DNA of 64,000 nucleotides from Kribbella steppae. Lineage in GTDB: Bacteria; Actinomycetota; Actinomycetes; Propionibacteriales; Kribbellaceae. The notes under the pieces are model-generated. The model was not told where the DNA came from, searched no databases, and worked only from the letters and a program-made list of their open reading frames with translations. Both the position numbers and the translations under genes were made by a program. Below are positions 41,363 to 49,360 of this stretch, one piece after another (the stretch's first letter is position 1; each line of letters opens with the position of its first letter). The DNA is taken from contig NZ_SLWN01000006.1 of assembly GCF_004342025.1 (NCBI RefSeq), forward strand, positions 496,001-560,000, read 5' to 3'.

Positions 41363-41393
41363 TCGAGTACGCCGGGCGCCTCGGCGTACTCGA
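41363..41393. terminator. 12-bp hairpin terminator between convergent genes
   Basis: TCGAGTACGCCG (41363-41374), loop GGCGCCT, and the perfect complement CGGCGTACTCGA (41382-41393). It lies between the leader-controlled gene and the convergent HxlR gene and can serve both. Confidence 0.82.
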
Positions 41394-41416
41394 ACCGTGC
41401 AGAAAGTCGCTGAGGG

Positions 41417-41827
41417 TCAGGGGCGGCGGTGGGGTGGTTCGTGGGTGTCGTAGCGGCGGCGGGCTTCCTCGACCTTCGCCAGGTTGGGCGACCACTCGAC
41501 CAGTGACTGGAACAGGGGCGCGAGGCTGCGACCCAGGTCGCTGATCTCGTACTCGACCCGCGGCGGCACCTCCGGGTAGTACGTCCGCCCGATCAGCCCG
41601 TCCCGCTCCAGTTGCCGCAGCCGCTGCGTCAGCACCTTCGGCGTGATCACCCCGATCCGCCGCTCGAGCTCCACGAACCGCTGCCGGCCGAACTCGTTCA
41701 GCGTCCACAGGATCGGCGTCGTCCAGCGGCTGAACACCACGTCGACCACCGGCGCGATCGGACACGCCTGCACCGGATCGACGTCCCCACCGCGAGCCCG
41801 CCACTCAGCCACTGTGCCGTCGGTCAC
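41417..41827 (-). CDS. HxlR-family transcriptional regulator
   Basis: Winged-HTH regulator of 136 residues. The HxlR core is ACPIAPVVDVVFSRWTTPILWTLN, with the N-terminal Cys that is a redox sensor in some relatives (HypR, QorR), then LERRIGVITPKVLTQRLRQLERDGLI. I chose the GTG with AGAAGGGG 5-6 nt upstream; a TTG six codons further out is in frame. It is divergent from an NmrA-like quinone-oxidoreductase-type gene, the classic HxlR/NmrA arrangement, and probably represses it. Confidence 0.87.
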   Translation of the reverse strand: MTDGTVAEWRARGGDVDPVQACPIAPVVDVVFSRWTTPILWTLNEFGRQRFVELERRIGVITPKVLTQRLRQLERDGLIGRTYYPEVPPRVEYEISDLGRSLAPLFQSLVEWSPNLAKVEEARRRYDTHEPPHRRP

Positions 41828-41855
41828 AACAACCCCTTCTGCCAATACTTTCCTC

Positions 41856-41865
41856 TAGGTACCTA
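41856..41865. promoter_or_regulatory. TAGGTACCTA palindrome, putative HxlR operator
   Basis: A perfect 10-bp palindrome in the 101-bp divergent region between the HxlR gene and the NmrA-like gene. Its flanks (ACTTTCCTC on the left, CTATGCC on the right) are not symmetric, so the exact site size is open. Confidence 0.45.
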
Positions 41866-41928
41866 CTATGCCAGCGCAAGTAGCGTCCTCGTCAGTCAAC
41901 CAAAACGAACTGAGACACAGGAGCGACC

Positions 41929-42753
41929 ATGATCGTGGTGACTGGTGCGACGGGGAACGTCGGACGGCCGCTGGTGGAGGCGCTCGCAGCAGCCGGCGAG
42001 CAGGTGACGGCGGTGTCGCGACGGACTCCTCAGCGGGATCTCCCCGCCGGCGTGCGGTCCCAGCAGGCCGATATGTCCGAACCGGAGAGCCTGAAGCCGG
42101 CGCTCGAGGAAGCCGAGGCGGTGTTCCTGCTGACCTCGCCAGACTTCCTGGCGAACGGCAATCTCGCTGATGTTGTGAACGTCGTACGGGCGGCCGGCGT
42201 GCAGCGGGTCGTGTTGCTGTCCTCCCAGGGGGTGGGCACTCAACGCCACCCCTCGGCGCTGGAGGATGTCGTCACGGAGTCGGGCCTGGAATGGACCATG
42301 CTGCGACCGGGCAACTTCAACTCGAACGCCTTCCAGTGGGCCGAGTCGGTCCGTTCTCGCCGGGTGCTCGAGGCGCCGTTCGGTGACGTCGCACTGCCGG
42401 CTGTCGATCCGGCCGACATCGCCGATGTCGCGGCCGCGGTGCTGCGCGAGCCCGGCCATGGCGGCAACATCTACACGCTGACCGGACCGGAGCCGATCTC
42501 ACCGCGGCAACAGGCTGCTGCGATCGCACAGGCCATCGGCGAGCAAGTACGTTTTGTCGAGTCGAGTCGCGATGAGGCTCGCGGCCGGATGGTGGGCTAC
42601 ATGCCCGAGCCGGTCGTGGACGCCACCCTCGCTGTCCTCGGTACGCCGTCCGCCGACGAGCAAGCCGTCAATCCGGATGTCGAGCGCGTCCTCGGCCGCC
42701 CAGCCCGGACCTTCGCGGACTGGGCCGCCCGGAACGTCGCTGCCTTCAAGTAG
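41929..42753 (+). CDS. NmrA-family NAD(P)-binding protein
   Basis: NmrA/QOR2-type atypical SDR of 274 residues. It begins MIVVTGATGNVGRPLVEALAAAG, then AVFLLTSPDFLANG, RVVLLSSQGVGTQRHP and WTMLRPGNFNSNAFQW. Proteins of this type are NADPH-dependent quinone reductases or NADP sensors. AGGAG precedes the ATG. It is controlled in all likelihood by the divergent HxlR regulator, a pairing that in other bacteria responds to quinones, diamide or hypochlorite. It converges on rarD. Confidence 0.83.
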   Translation: MIVVTGATGNVGRPLVEALAAAGEQVTAVSRRTPQRDLPAGVRSQQADMSEPESLKPALEEAEAVFLLTSPDFLANGNLADVVNVVRAAGVQRVVLLSSQGVGTQRHPSALEDVVTESGLEWTMLRPGNFNSNAFQWAESVRSRRVLEAPFGDVALPAVDPADIADVAAAVLREPGHGGNIYTLTGPEPISPRQQAAAIAQAIGEQVRFVESSRDEARGRMVGYMPEPVVDATLAVLGTPSADEQAVNPDVERVLGRPARTFADWAARNVAAFK

Positions 42754-42754
42754 C

Positions 42755-43726
42755 TCACCGTGTCCCGGATGGCTGAGCGCTGAGGGTCTCGCGGCGGAGC
42801 TTGCGCAGGTGGCGAAGGTTCTCGCCGGTGAAGATCGCCAGCGCGGCCCAGATGAGCGCGAACCCGGCGAGGCGCTCGGGCGGCATCTGCTCGCCGAACA
42901 CGAACACACCGAGGACGAACTGCACCGTCGGCGTCAGGTACTGCAACAAGCCGAGGTACGTCAGCGGAATCCGCCGTACCGCCCCGGCGAAGAACAGGAG
43001 CGGAACCGCCGTGGCCGGGCCGGCGGCGATGAGGAGCATGGTCGTCGACCAACCGTCGTGCCCGAATGTCGCCCGGCCTGCGATCTCCAGCCACACCAGA
43101 TAGCCGAGCACGGCCGGCAGGATGAACGTCGCCTCGACGGCGAGGCCTTCCAACGCCCCGGTCGCCGCCTTCTTCTTCAGCAAGCCGTACGTCGCGAAGC
43201 TGAGCGCCAGCCCGACCGCCACCCACGGCACTCGGCCGTAGTCGAACGTCAGCCACGCCACCGCCACCACGGCCAGGCCGAGCGCGAGCCATTGTGGCCG
43301 CCGCAGCCGTTCGCGGAACAGCACCACCCCGATCACGACCGTGATCAGCGGGCTCATGAAGTACCCGAGCGACGTCTCCACCACCCGCTCGTGGTTGACG
43401 CCCCAGATGTAGAGGTACCAGTTGAACGCGATGACCACCGCGGCCCCGCCGAGGATCCACAGCTTGGCGGGCCGCTCCCTCAGTGCGCGCCAGCAGTCGG
43501 ACCGCGGACGGAACAGCAGCAGCAACGCGATGAACCCGAGCGTCCAGACGAACCGGTGGGCGAGTACCTCGACCGCGCCGGCGCCATCGAGCAGCCGCCA
43601 GTACAGCGGCAGCAGCCCCCAGATCCCGTAGGTCGAGGCACCGAACAGCAGGCCTCGATTCAGTGACGCGCGACCGTCGTCGGGACTCTGGACCTGCGGC
43701 TCGGTTGTTGCGGCGGGTGCGGACAT
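42755..43726 (-). CDS. rarD: EamA-family transporter RarD
   Basis: Ten-segment drug/metabolite transporter of 323 residues, RarD type. The signature GLLFGASTYGIWGLLPLYWR starts TM1, followed by VLAHRFVWTL, AFNWYLYIWGVNHERVVETSLGYF and PLTYLGLLQYLTPTVQFVLGV. RarD has been linked to chloramphenicol sensitivity in pseudomonads, but the substrate is not known. It lies 1 nt downstream of the reductase-fold gene on the same strand, so the two are one operon behind the second LysR-type divergent promoter. Confidence 0.85.
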   Translation of the reverse strand: MSAPAATTEPQVQSPDDGRASLNRGLLFGASTYGIWGLLPLYWRLLDGAGAVEVLAHRFVWTLGFIALLLLFRPRSDCWRALRERPAKLWILGGAAVVIAFNWYLYIWGVNHERVVETSLGYFMSPLITVVIGVVLFRERLRRPQWLALGLAVVAVAWLTFDYGRVPWVAVGLALSFATYGLLKKKAATGALEGLAVEATFILPAVLGYLVWLEIAGRATFGHDGWSTTMLLIAAGPATAVPLLFFAGAVRRIPLTYLGLLQYLTPTVQFVLGVFVFGEQMPPERLAGFALIWAALAIFTGENLRHLRKLRRETLSAQPSGTR

Positions 43727-43727
43727 G

Positions 43728-44375
43728 TCAGGTCACCACGCGGTACTTCAGATGCGTAACGCCGGGTGCCTCGACGGCCCGGATCTGCTCGAGCCGCACC
43801 TTGTTGTCCCCGAGGTCGCCGAAGATGCGAGCACCGTCGCCAAGCAACAGGGGAACGACGTGAAGCTCGAGCTCGTCCAGCAGTCCCGCTGCCAGGTACT
43901 GCTGAGTGATGTTGCCGCCGCCCCACAGCATGACGTCCTTGCCGCCGGCGGCAATCTTCGCCTGTTCGAGGGCCGACTCGATTCCGTCGGTGACGAAGTG
44001 GTAGGTGGTCCCGCCCTCCATCTCCACGGACTCACGCGGGTGGTGCGTGACGACGAAGACGGGGTAGTGGTACGGCGGGTTGTCGCCCCACCATCCGGTC
44101 CACTGCTCGTCGCCCCAGTCACCACCGCCGATCGGGCCGAACATGCCCCGGCCCATCACCGCGGCGCCGATGTTCTCCCGCACCTCCTCGACGATCCGCG
44201 CGCTCTCGTTCACCTCGCCGCCGGACTTGCCGTGGCCCTCGCGCCAAGTGGCCAGCGGAACCACCCAGTCGTGGAGCCGCTCGCCACCCTCGCCGAGCGG
44301 GTTCTCCACGCTTTGGTTCGGGCCGGCGACGAACCCGTCCAGCGAGATCGAGATGTGACACCTGAGCTTGCTCAT
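43728..44375 (-). CDS. dihydrofolate-reductase-fold (RibD C-terminal-like) protein
   Basis: Reductase-fold protein of 215 residues. It opens MSKLRCHISISLDGFVAGPN, has AAVMGRGMFGPIGGGDWGDE, DVMLWGGGNITQQYLAAGLLD and VPLLLGDGARIFGDL. The ATG was chosen for GAGGAGG 6-7 nt upstream. It heads the operon with rarD and is divergent from the second LysR gene, which probably regulates it. The similar protein at 6804-7388 is near the first LysR gene. Activity is unknown; NADPH-linked reduction is the family expectation. Confidence 0.82.
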   Translation of the reverse strand: MSKLRCHISISLDGFVAGPNQSVENPLGEGGERLHDWVVPLATWREGHGKSGGEVNESARIVEEVRENIGAAVMGRGMFGPIGGGDWGDEQWTGWWGDNPPYHYPVFVVTHHPRESVEMEGGTTYHFVTDGIESALEQAKIAAGGKDVMLWGGGNITQQYLAAGLLDELELHVVPLLLGDGARIFGDLGDNKVRLEQIRAVEAPGVTHLKYRVVT

Positions 44376-44443
44376 CGTCTGCCTCCTCAGTGGGCGGCCG
44401 CGGCGGCCGCGCGTTTGATCCAGCATGAGTCAGTCGCTAGATG

Positions 44444-44479
44444 ACGTCTAATGCCAATTCCTTGGGCAACGTATTGATA
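44444..44479. promoter_or_regulatory. putative LysR-binding divergent promoter region
   Basis: ACGTCTAATGCCAA (44444-44457) and ATTGATA (44473-44479) match the blocks upstream of the first LysR gene (8006-8019, 8031-8037). Here the palindrome core is only GACGTC (44443-44448). It sits between the reductase/rarD operon and the LysR gene and is the likely autoregulatory site. Confidence 0.55.
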
Positions 44480-44489
44480 TCTTTGATCT

Positions 44490-45362
44490 ATGCTCAATCT
44501 GGTTCACCTCAAGGTTCTGGCCGCAGTGGCGCGACACGAGTCCGTGACCGAGGCGGCACGAGAGCTGCACTACTCGCAACCGTCGGTGAGTCATCACCTG
44601 TCCCGCCTCGAAGCGGCCACCGGCGTCAAGCTCGTTCAGCGCGTCAGTCGCGGGATCCGGTTGACGCCGGAAGGCCAACTGCTGGCCAATCGGGCCGCTG
44701 AGATCATCGGACGCGTCGACGCGGCGACCAACGAGCTGGCGGCCCAGGTCGGCCTGCAGTCCGGCCGGGTGCGCTTGGCCGCCAATGCGTCGGTACTCAG
44801 CACGATCGTGGCGAAGGCAGCCCCCATCTTGACCGCGGCGCACCCAGGACTCGAGCTGATCCTGATCGACCGTCATCCGGTCGAGGCGCTCCAGATGCTG
44901 CGCCACGGCGAGATCGACGTCGCGCTCGTCTTCCGGTACGCCGACGCCGCGGCCGAGGAGGAGGGATTCCGCCTCGACCACGTCGGCGACGACCAGATCT
45001 ACCTCATCAGCCGGCGACCCGACGACAGCATCGCGAACCATCGCCACTCCGCGTGGATCGGCGGTTGTGAGCGGTGTCAGGACGAGCTGACCGCCGTCTG
45101 CCGGCAAGAAGGCTTCACTCCGCGGATCGGATCACTCAGCGACGACATGGTCGTCGTGCAGTCCCTCGTCGCCGCCGGCGTGGGCGTCACGACCCTGCCC
45201 GGCCTGGCGCTCCAAGCCCACCGCCGCCCCGACGTCCACGCCACCGAGATCACCGGCTACCACCGCCGGATCTACGCAGTCACCTACGGCGCACCGCCCG
45301 ACCCGCCCGCCACCATCGCCCTGATCGAAGCCATCCGGAACTCCATCCAAGAACCGCGCTGA
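44490..45362 (+). CDS. LysR-family transcriptional regulator
   Basis: Second LysR regulator, 290 residues, clearly paralogous to the one at 8052 (by eye over half of positions agree, including HTH segment ELHYSQPSVSHHLSRLE and DDMVVVQSLVAAGVGVTTLPGLAL). It shares the effector-domain pattern CERCQDELTAVC (CxxCx7C). It is divergent from the reductase/rarD operon. It is not adjacent to a dioxygenase gene as the first is, so its ligand may differ. Autoregulation is likely from the conserved upstream block. Confidence 0.88.
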   Translation: MLNLVHLKVLAAVARHESVTEAARELHYSQPSVSHHLSRLEAATGVKLVQRVSRGIRLTPEGQLLANRAAEIIGRVDAATNELAAQVGLQSGRVRLAANASVLSTIVAKAAPILTAAHPGLELILIDRHPVEALQMLRHGEIDVALVFRYADAAAEEEGFRLDHVGDDQIYLISRRPDDSIANHRHSAWIGGCERCQDELTAVCRQEGFTPRIGSLSDDMVVVQSLVAAGVGVTTLPGLALQAHRRPDVHATEITGYHRRIYAVTYGAPPDPPATIALIEAIRNSIQEPR

Positions 45363-45452
45363 CTCCCGCCGCTTCGAGCAGGCATTCAGTGCTTCTTCCT
45401 GGCCATGCCCACCGCTGAGGTCTACCCGTTTCGACAGCGAACGCACAGGCTC

Positions 45453-45482
45453 TTGAATTAGTAACACGCTTGGTTTAACTTA
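45453..45482 (+). promoter_or_regulatory. ROK-type promoter/operator of the beta-helix operon
   Basis: -35 TTGAAT (45453-45458), 17-bp spacer, -10 TAACTT (45476-45481). The 23 bp from 45460 to 45482 begin AGTAACACGC, end TTTAACTTA, and are identical to the element at 57699-57721 in the same orientation relative to its gene. AGTAACAC and GTTTAACT form an imperfect dyad over the spacer and -10, so a bound repressor would block polymerase. Confidence 0.72.
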
Positions 45483-45537
45483 TCCGCGCAGCAGCTGCCT
45501 CAGCGTGTACTCCGGCCCGCCACCTGGAGGTTTCAGC

Positions 45538-48500
45538 ATGACCAGACGCCTGCTCGCGGGGGTTCTCCCTGCCCTACTGCTGGCCGGTGTGCTCGCCACG
45601 CCGCCGGCTCAGGCCGCCACCATGTACCCGAGCGGCGTCGGCGCCGACCTCGGACCCACCCCGACCACACTCGGCGTGCAACCCGCCGCCGGCGACGACC
45701 CAGCCGGGCTGCAGACCGGCACCGAGCAGGGCCGCAGCTACTGGCGGACCAACCAGGCAGCGAACACCAGCTACCTGGAGTTCGACGTCGACCGCGACTA
45801 CGTCGACGAGATCGGCACCGACGACGTCCTGGTGACGGTGACCTATCTCGACATCGGCACCGGCACCCTCGAACTCCAGTACGACGCCGCCACCGATCCA
45901 CAGGCGGACGCGGAAGATGTCCGCCTCGGCAACACCGGCGGATGGCAGACCGGCACCTTCGCGCTCACCGACATCGGCTTCACCAACCGCCTCGGCGACG
46001 CCGACCTCAGACTCTTCGGCAGCGCCGACATCACCGTCGCGAGTCTGCGGATCAGTACGGCGGGCGCCTCGACCCAACTGGGCGCGTCGCCGATCCAGGA
46101 CGGCATCAGCCCACGCGCGGGCGACCGGCCGGAGAACCTGATCACCGGCGTGCAGGACGGCCGCCCGTACTGGCAGACCGACCGCACCGCGCCGGCACCC
46201 GGCACGAACTTCTTCTACATGAATGTCAGCGACACGTACTTGTATGACAATCGCACCGGTCTGACTCTGATCAGTGTCGACTACTTCGACGAGGGCAACG
46301 GTCAGTTCGGCCTGCACTACGACTCCCCCGGCGAGACGATCCCGGAGCGGTTCAAGAACTCCGAACTGGTCAGCTACGGCGACACCAAGACCTGGAAGAC
46401 GCACACCTTCGCGCTCCCCGACGCCGTGATGACGAACCGCTCGAACGGCGCCGACTTCCGCATCCACAACGGTGACGGTTCGGTCGATCTCAAGGTCGCC
46501 GCGGTCCGCGTCGCCAAGGTCGCCAGCACTCTCGACGTCACCGAAGGCCTGGTCGACCTGATCGAAGAGGCGGCCCGGACCGAGAAGGCTGCCCGCGAAG
46601 GCACCCGCGACGGCCAGTACCCGGCCGGCAGCCGAGCCATCCTTCGTACGGCGATCGACGACGCCCGTGCGATCGCGGCCACCCCAGGCGTCACCGACGT
46701 ACAGGTGAAGGAAGCGCTGCAGACCCTGCAGGGAAAGCTGGATGCGTTCACACCCATAGACACGAACTTCGCACCGGAAGGTACGGCGACCGCCAGCAGC
46801 GGCACCGGCGCGACCAACGTGAACGACGGCGACCACAGCACTGCCTGGACCAGCGGCCCAGGCGACTCGTGGCTGCAGCTCGACCTCGGCGAGCGGCGAC
46901 CGGTCAACGACGTACGCGTCGAATGGTCGCAGGCCTACTCCCCCGACTACACCGTCCAGGTCTCGAACGACGGGACCAACTTCACCACCGTTGGTCGCAC
47001 GGGATCGCCCGGCGCCAACCAGTTCAGCAAGACTCGCTTCGCGACGACCAGCGCGCGGTACGTCCGGGTCGCGATGACCGGCGCCGAATCCTTCATCGTC
47101 AAAGAGCTCCAGCTCCGCGAGTCCCCCGTCGTCGCCCCGAAGCCCCGGCTGGTCAAGACGGTCCACCCCACCGAGGACGGCGTGATCGCGGACTTCGACG
47201 CCACCGAGTACGGCGCCGATCGCAGTGGCCGGCGTGACTCGACCAAGGCGATCCAGCAGGCGATCTACGCCTGCCAGGACGCGGGCGGCGGCACGATCTG
47301 GCTGCCGGCCGGGCGGTACACGGTGTCCGACACGATCGAGGTGCACGCCTTCTGCACCCTGCGCGGCGATCACGGCCAGGCGCCCAACTACGGCACCGTC
47401 GTCATCGCAAACCTGACGACCGGCGACGACGGCCCGAGCCTGTTCCGGATCGGCGGCAGCGCCGGCGTCCTCGGTGTCACCACCTACTACCCGAACCAGA
47501 ACGCCACCGACCCGGTCCCGTACAACTACACCTTCGAGATCCCCGGCGGCGCCTGGATCGGCAACGAGAACTACATGATGGCCACCGTCGCCGACGTCAC
47601 CATGCTCAACTCCTATCGCGGGATCGGCATCAGCACGATGCCCAACGATCGCGGCAACGCACCCAGCTCCGGCCAGGTGCACGAATCGTCGACAATCCGC
47701 AACATCCGCGGCACCGCGCTCTTCGAAGGCGCCCGCGCCTACAACGGTGCCGATGTCGGCACCTGGGAGAACGTTGCTTTCAGCAACTCCTACTGGGCGG
47801 ACGCGCCGGCCGCCTACAACCCACCGGCCCGCCAGGCTTTGGACGCCTGGACCCGGGCACACGGCACCGGCCTCGTCCTCGGCGACCTCGAGTGGGACCA
47901 GTTCCACCGGATCACGCTGACCGACTACCGCGTCGGCATCCACGTCGTCGCCGGTCAGCGCGCCCAGTTCACCGGCAGCTTCCTGCAGCCCGACGTACGA
48001 CGTACCGATATCGGCATCCTCGTGGACGTGATCGACGACCGCTGGGGAATGACACTGGCCGCCGGACGGATCGAGGGCAGCGACCACGCGATCCAGAACA
48101 ACTCCCGCGGGTACGTGAAGGTCAATGGCACCACACTCACCGGCGCGGTCGACGGGATCGTCCACCGAATGTCCGGTACAGCGCCGACGTACCAGCAGAA
48201 GCCGCTTCCCACACCGAAGCAGACCTTGTACGTCGCCAACGCGCCGCACGGACTCGGGTATCTACCGGCCGCGGACGCGACGACCGCCGTACAGAAGGTG
48301 CTGGACAAGGCGGGACGGGACGGCGGCGGGATCGTCTACCTGCCGGCCGGGTGGTACCGGATCGCGACGCATCTGACGGTGCCGGCGAAGGTGGAGTTGC
48401 GCGGGGCGTCCGCCGTACCGAACCGGGATCAGTCCGGCGCGAGCGGCGGCACGGTCTTACACGCCTTCGAGAAAGACACCGCCACAGCGCTGCTCACCCT

Positions 48501-49353
48501 CCAAGCGCGTGCGGGCCTGCGCGGACTGCGCGTCTTCTACCCGGACAACAACCCGGGTAAGCCGGAAGGTGTCGTGCCCTACCCGTTCGCTGTCCGCGGT
48601 CATGCCGGCGGCAACTACGTCATCAACGCCGGCTTCCCCAACACCTGGAACGGACTCGATCTGCAGGGCGACGACATCGTCGTCCGCAAGCTCGCCGGCG
48701 CGTTCTTCGACCACGCGATCAAGCTCGGCCCGGGCCGCAACGGCCGGATCGAGGGGGTGCTGTCGAACGGGAACGCAGTCACCCGGGTCGGCTACCAGCA
48801 GCCGTACTGGATGAACGAGGGCAACATCTTCGAACTCGTCATCGACAAGTACATGCGCAAAACCGCCAAGATCGTCACCGTCGACGGCGCCACCGGGCTG
48901 ACGTTGCTCAACGTGTTCGCGTATGGCTTCCACGACGGACTGGTGGTGAACAGCGGCCAGGTGGACGCCTTCAACCTCGGCACCGACAACCTCGGCGCCG
49001 ACGGCTACACCGTGAAGGTCGTCGGCGGTGACGTCGAGGCGACCAACCTCGCCCGCTACAACGGCGCCACCAGCACCGGTCCGGTCACGCTGCGCAACGT
49101 GATGGTGATCAACGTCGTCCAGCGCAGCATCCAGGTCGCCACCAGCGGCCCGGGCACTGCGACGATCGCCGGCAACGAGTCCGAACCGGGGACATACGAG
49201 GTCGGCGCGCAGGTGACCGTGACGGCGACGCCAACATCGGATAGCGTTTTCCAGAGCTGGACCGTCGATGGTGCGGTGGTTTCGACCGAGGCGTCGTACA
49301 CCTTCACCGTCGCAACGGACCAGGTCCTGACCGCGAACTTCACTGCCAAGTAG
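45538..49353 (+). CDS. secreted double parallel beta-helix carbohydrate-active protein
   Basis: Exported multidomain protein of 1271 residues. Residues 1-27 are a Sec signal (RRLLAGVLPALLLAGVLA, AQAA). About 28-177 and 178-328 are two related beta-sandwich, CBM-like repeats (compare GRSYWRTNQ with GRPYWQTDR). About 330-408 is a FIVAR-like helical segment. About 409-535 is an F5/8C (CBM32-like) domain. Two pectate-lyase-3-type beta-helices follow (~552-890 from DFDATEYGADRSG and ~897-1190 from LGYLPAADATTAVQ), as in GH55-like double helices. The tail (~1198-1271) is a bacterial repeat domain. Polysaccharide cleavage is inferred; the catalytic residues are not identified. Confidence 0.8.
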   Translation: MTRRLLAGVLPALLLAGVLATPPAQAATMYPSGVGADLGPTPTTLGVQPAAGDDPAGLQTGTEQGRSYWRTNQAANTSYLEFDVDRDYVDEIGTDDVLVTVTYLDIGTGTLELQYDAATDPQADAEDVRLGNTGGWQTGTFALTDIGFTNRLGDADLRLFGSADITVASLRISTAGASTQLGASPIQDGISPRAGDRPENLITGVQDGRPYWQTDRTAPAPGTNFFYMNVSDTYLYDNRTGLTLISVDYFDEGNGQFGLHYDSPGETIPERFKNSELVSYGDTKTWKTHTFALPDAVMTNRSNGADFRIHNGDGSVDLKVAAVRVAKVASTLDVTEGLVDLIEEAARTEKAAREGTRDGQYPAGSRAILRTAIDDARAIAATPGVTDVQVKEALQTLQGKLDAFTPIDTNFAPEGTATASSGTGATNVNDGDHSTAWTSGPGDSWLQLDLGERRPVNDVRVEWSQAYSPDYTVQVSNDGTNFTTVGRTGSPGANQFSKTRFATTSARYVRVAMTGAESFIVKELQLRESPVVAPKPRLVKTVHPTEDGVIADFDATEYGADRSGRRDSTKAIQQAIYACQDAGGGTIWLPAGRYTVSDTIEVHAFCTLRGDHGQAPNYGTVVIANLTTGDDGPSLFRIGGSAGVLGVTTYYPNQNATDPVPYNYTFEIPGGAWIGNENYMMATVADVTMLNSYRGIGISTMPNDRGNAPSSGQVHESSTIRNIRGTALFEGARAYNGADVGTWENVAFSNSYWADAPAAYNPPARQALDAWTRAHGTGLVLGDLEWDQFHRITLTDYRVGIHVVAGQRAQFTGSFLQPDVRRTDIGILVDVIDDRWGMTLAAGRIEGSDHAIQNNSRGYVKVNGTTLTGAVDGIVHRMSGTAPTYQQKPLPTPKQTLYVANAPHGLGYLPAADATTAVQKVLDKAGRDGGGIVYLPAGWYRIATHLTVPAKVELRGASAVPNRDQSGASGGTVLHAFEKDTATALLTLQARAGLRGLRVFYPDNNPGKPEGVVPYPFAVRGHAGGNYVINAGFPNTWNGLDLQGDDIVVRKLAGAFFDHAIKLGPGRNGRIEGVLSNGNAVTRVGYQQPYWMNEGNIFELVIDKYMRKTAKIVTVDGATGLTLLNVFAYGFHDGLVVNSGQVDAFNLGTDNLGADGYTVKVVGGDVEATNLARYNGATSTGPVTLRNVMVINVVQRSIQVATSGPGTATIAGNESEPGTYEVGAQVTVTATPTSDSVFQSWTVDGAVVSTEASYTFTVATDQVLTANFTAK

Positions 49354-49360
49354 GAGCGAG

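Noticed and set aside
45574..48249. An 891-codon open frame antisense to the beta-helix protein gene.
   Set aside because: It is a high-GC shadow: residue mix is Arg/Val/Asp-rich without any domain, and the plus-strand frame carries a full signal peptide and domain order.
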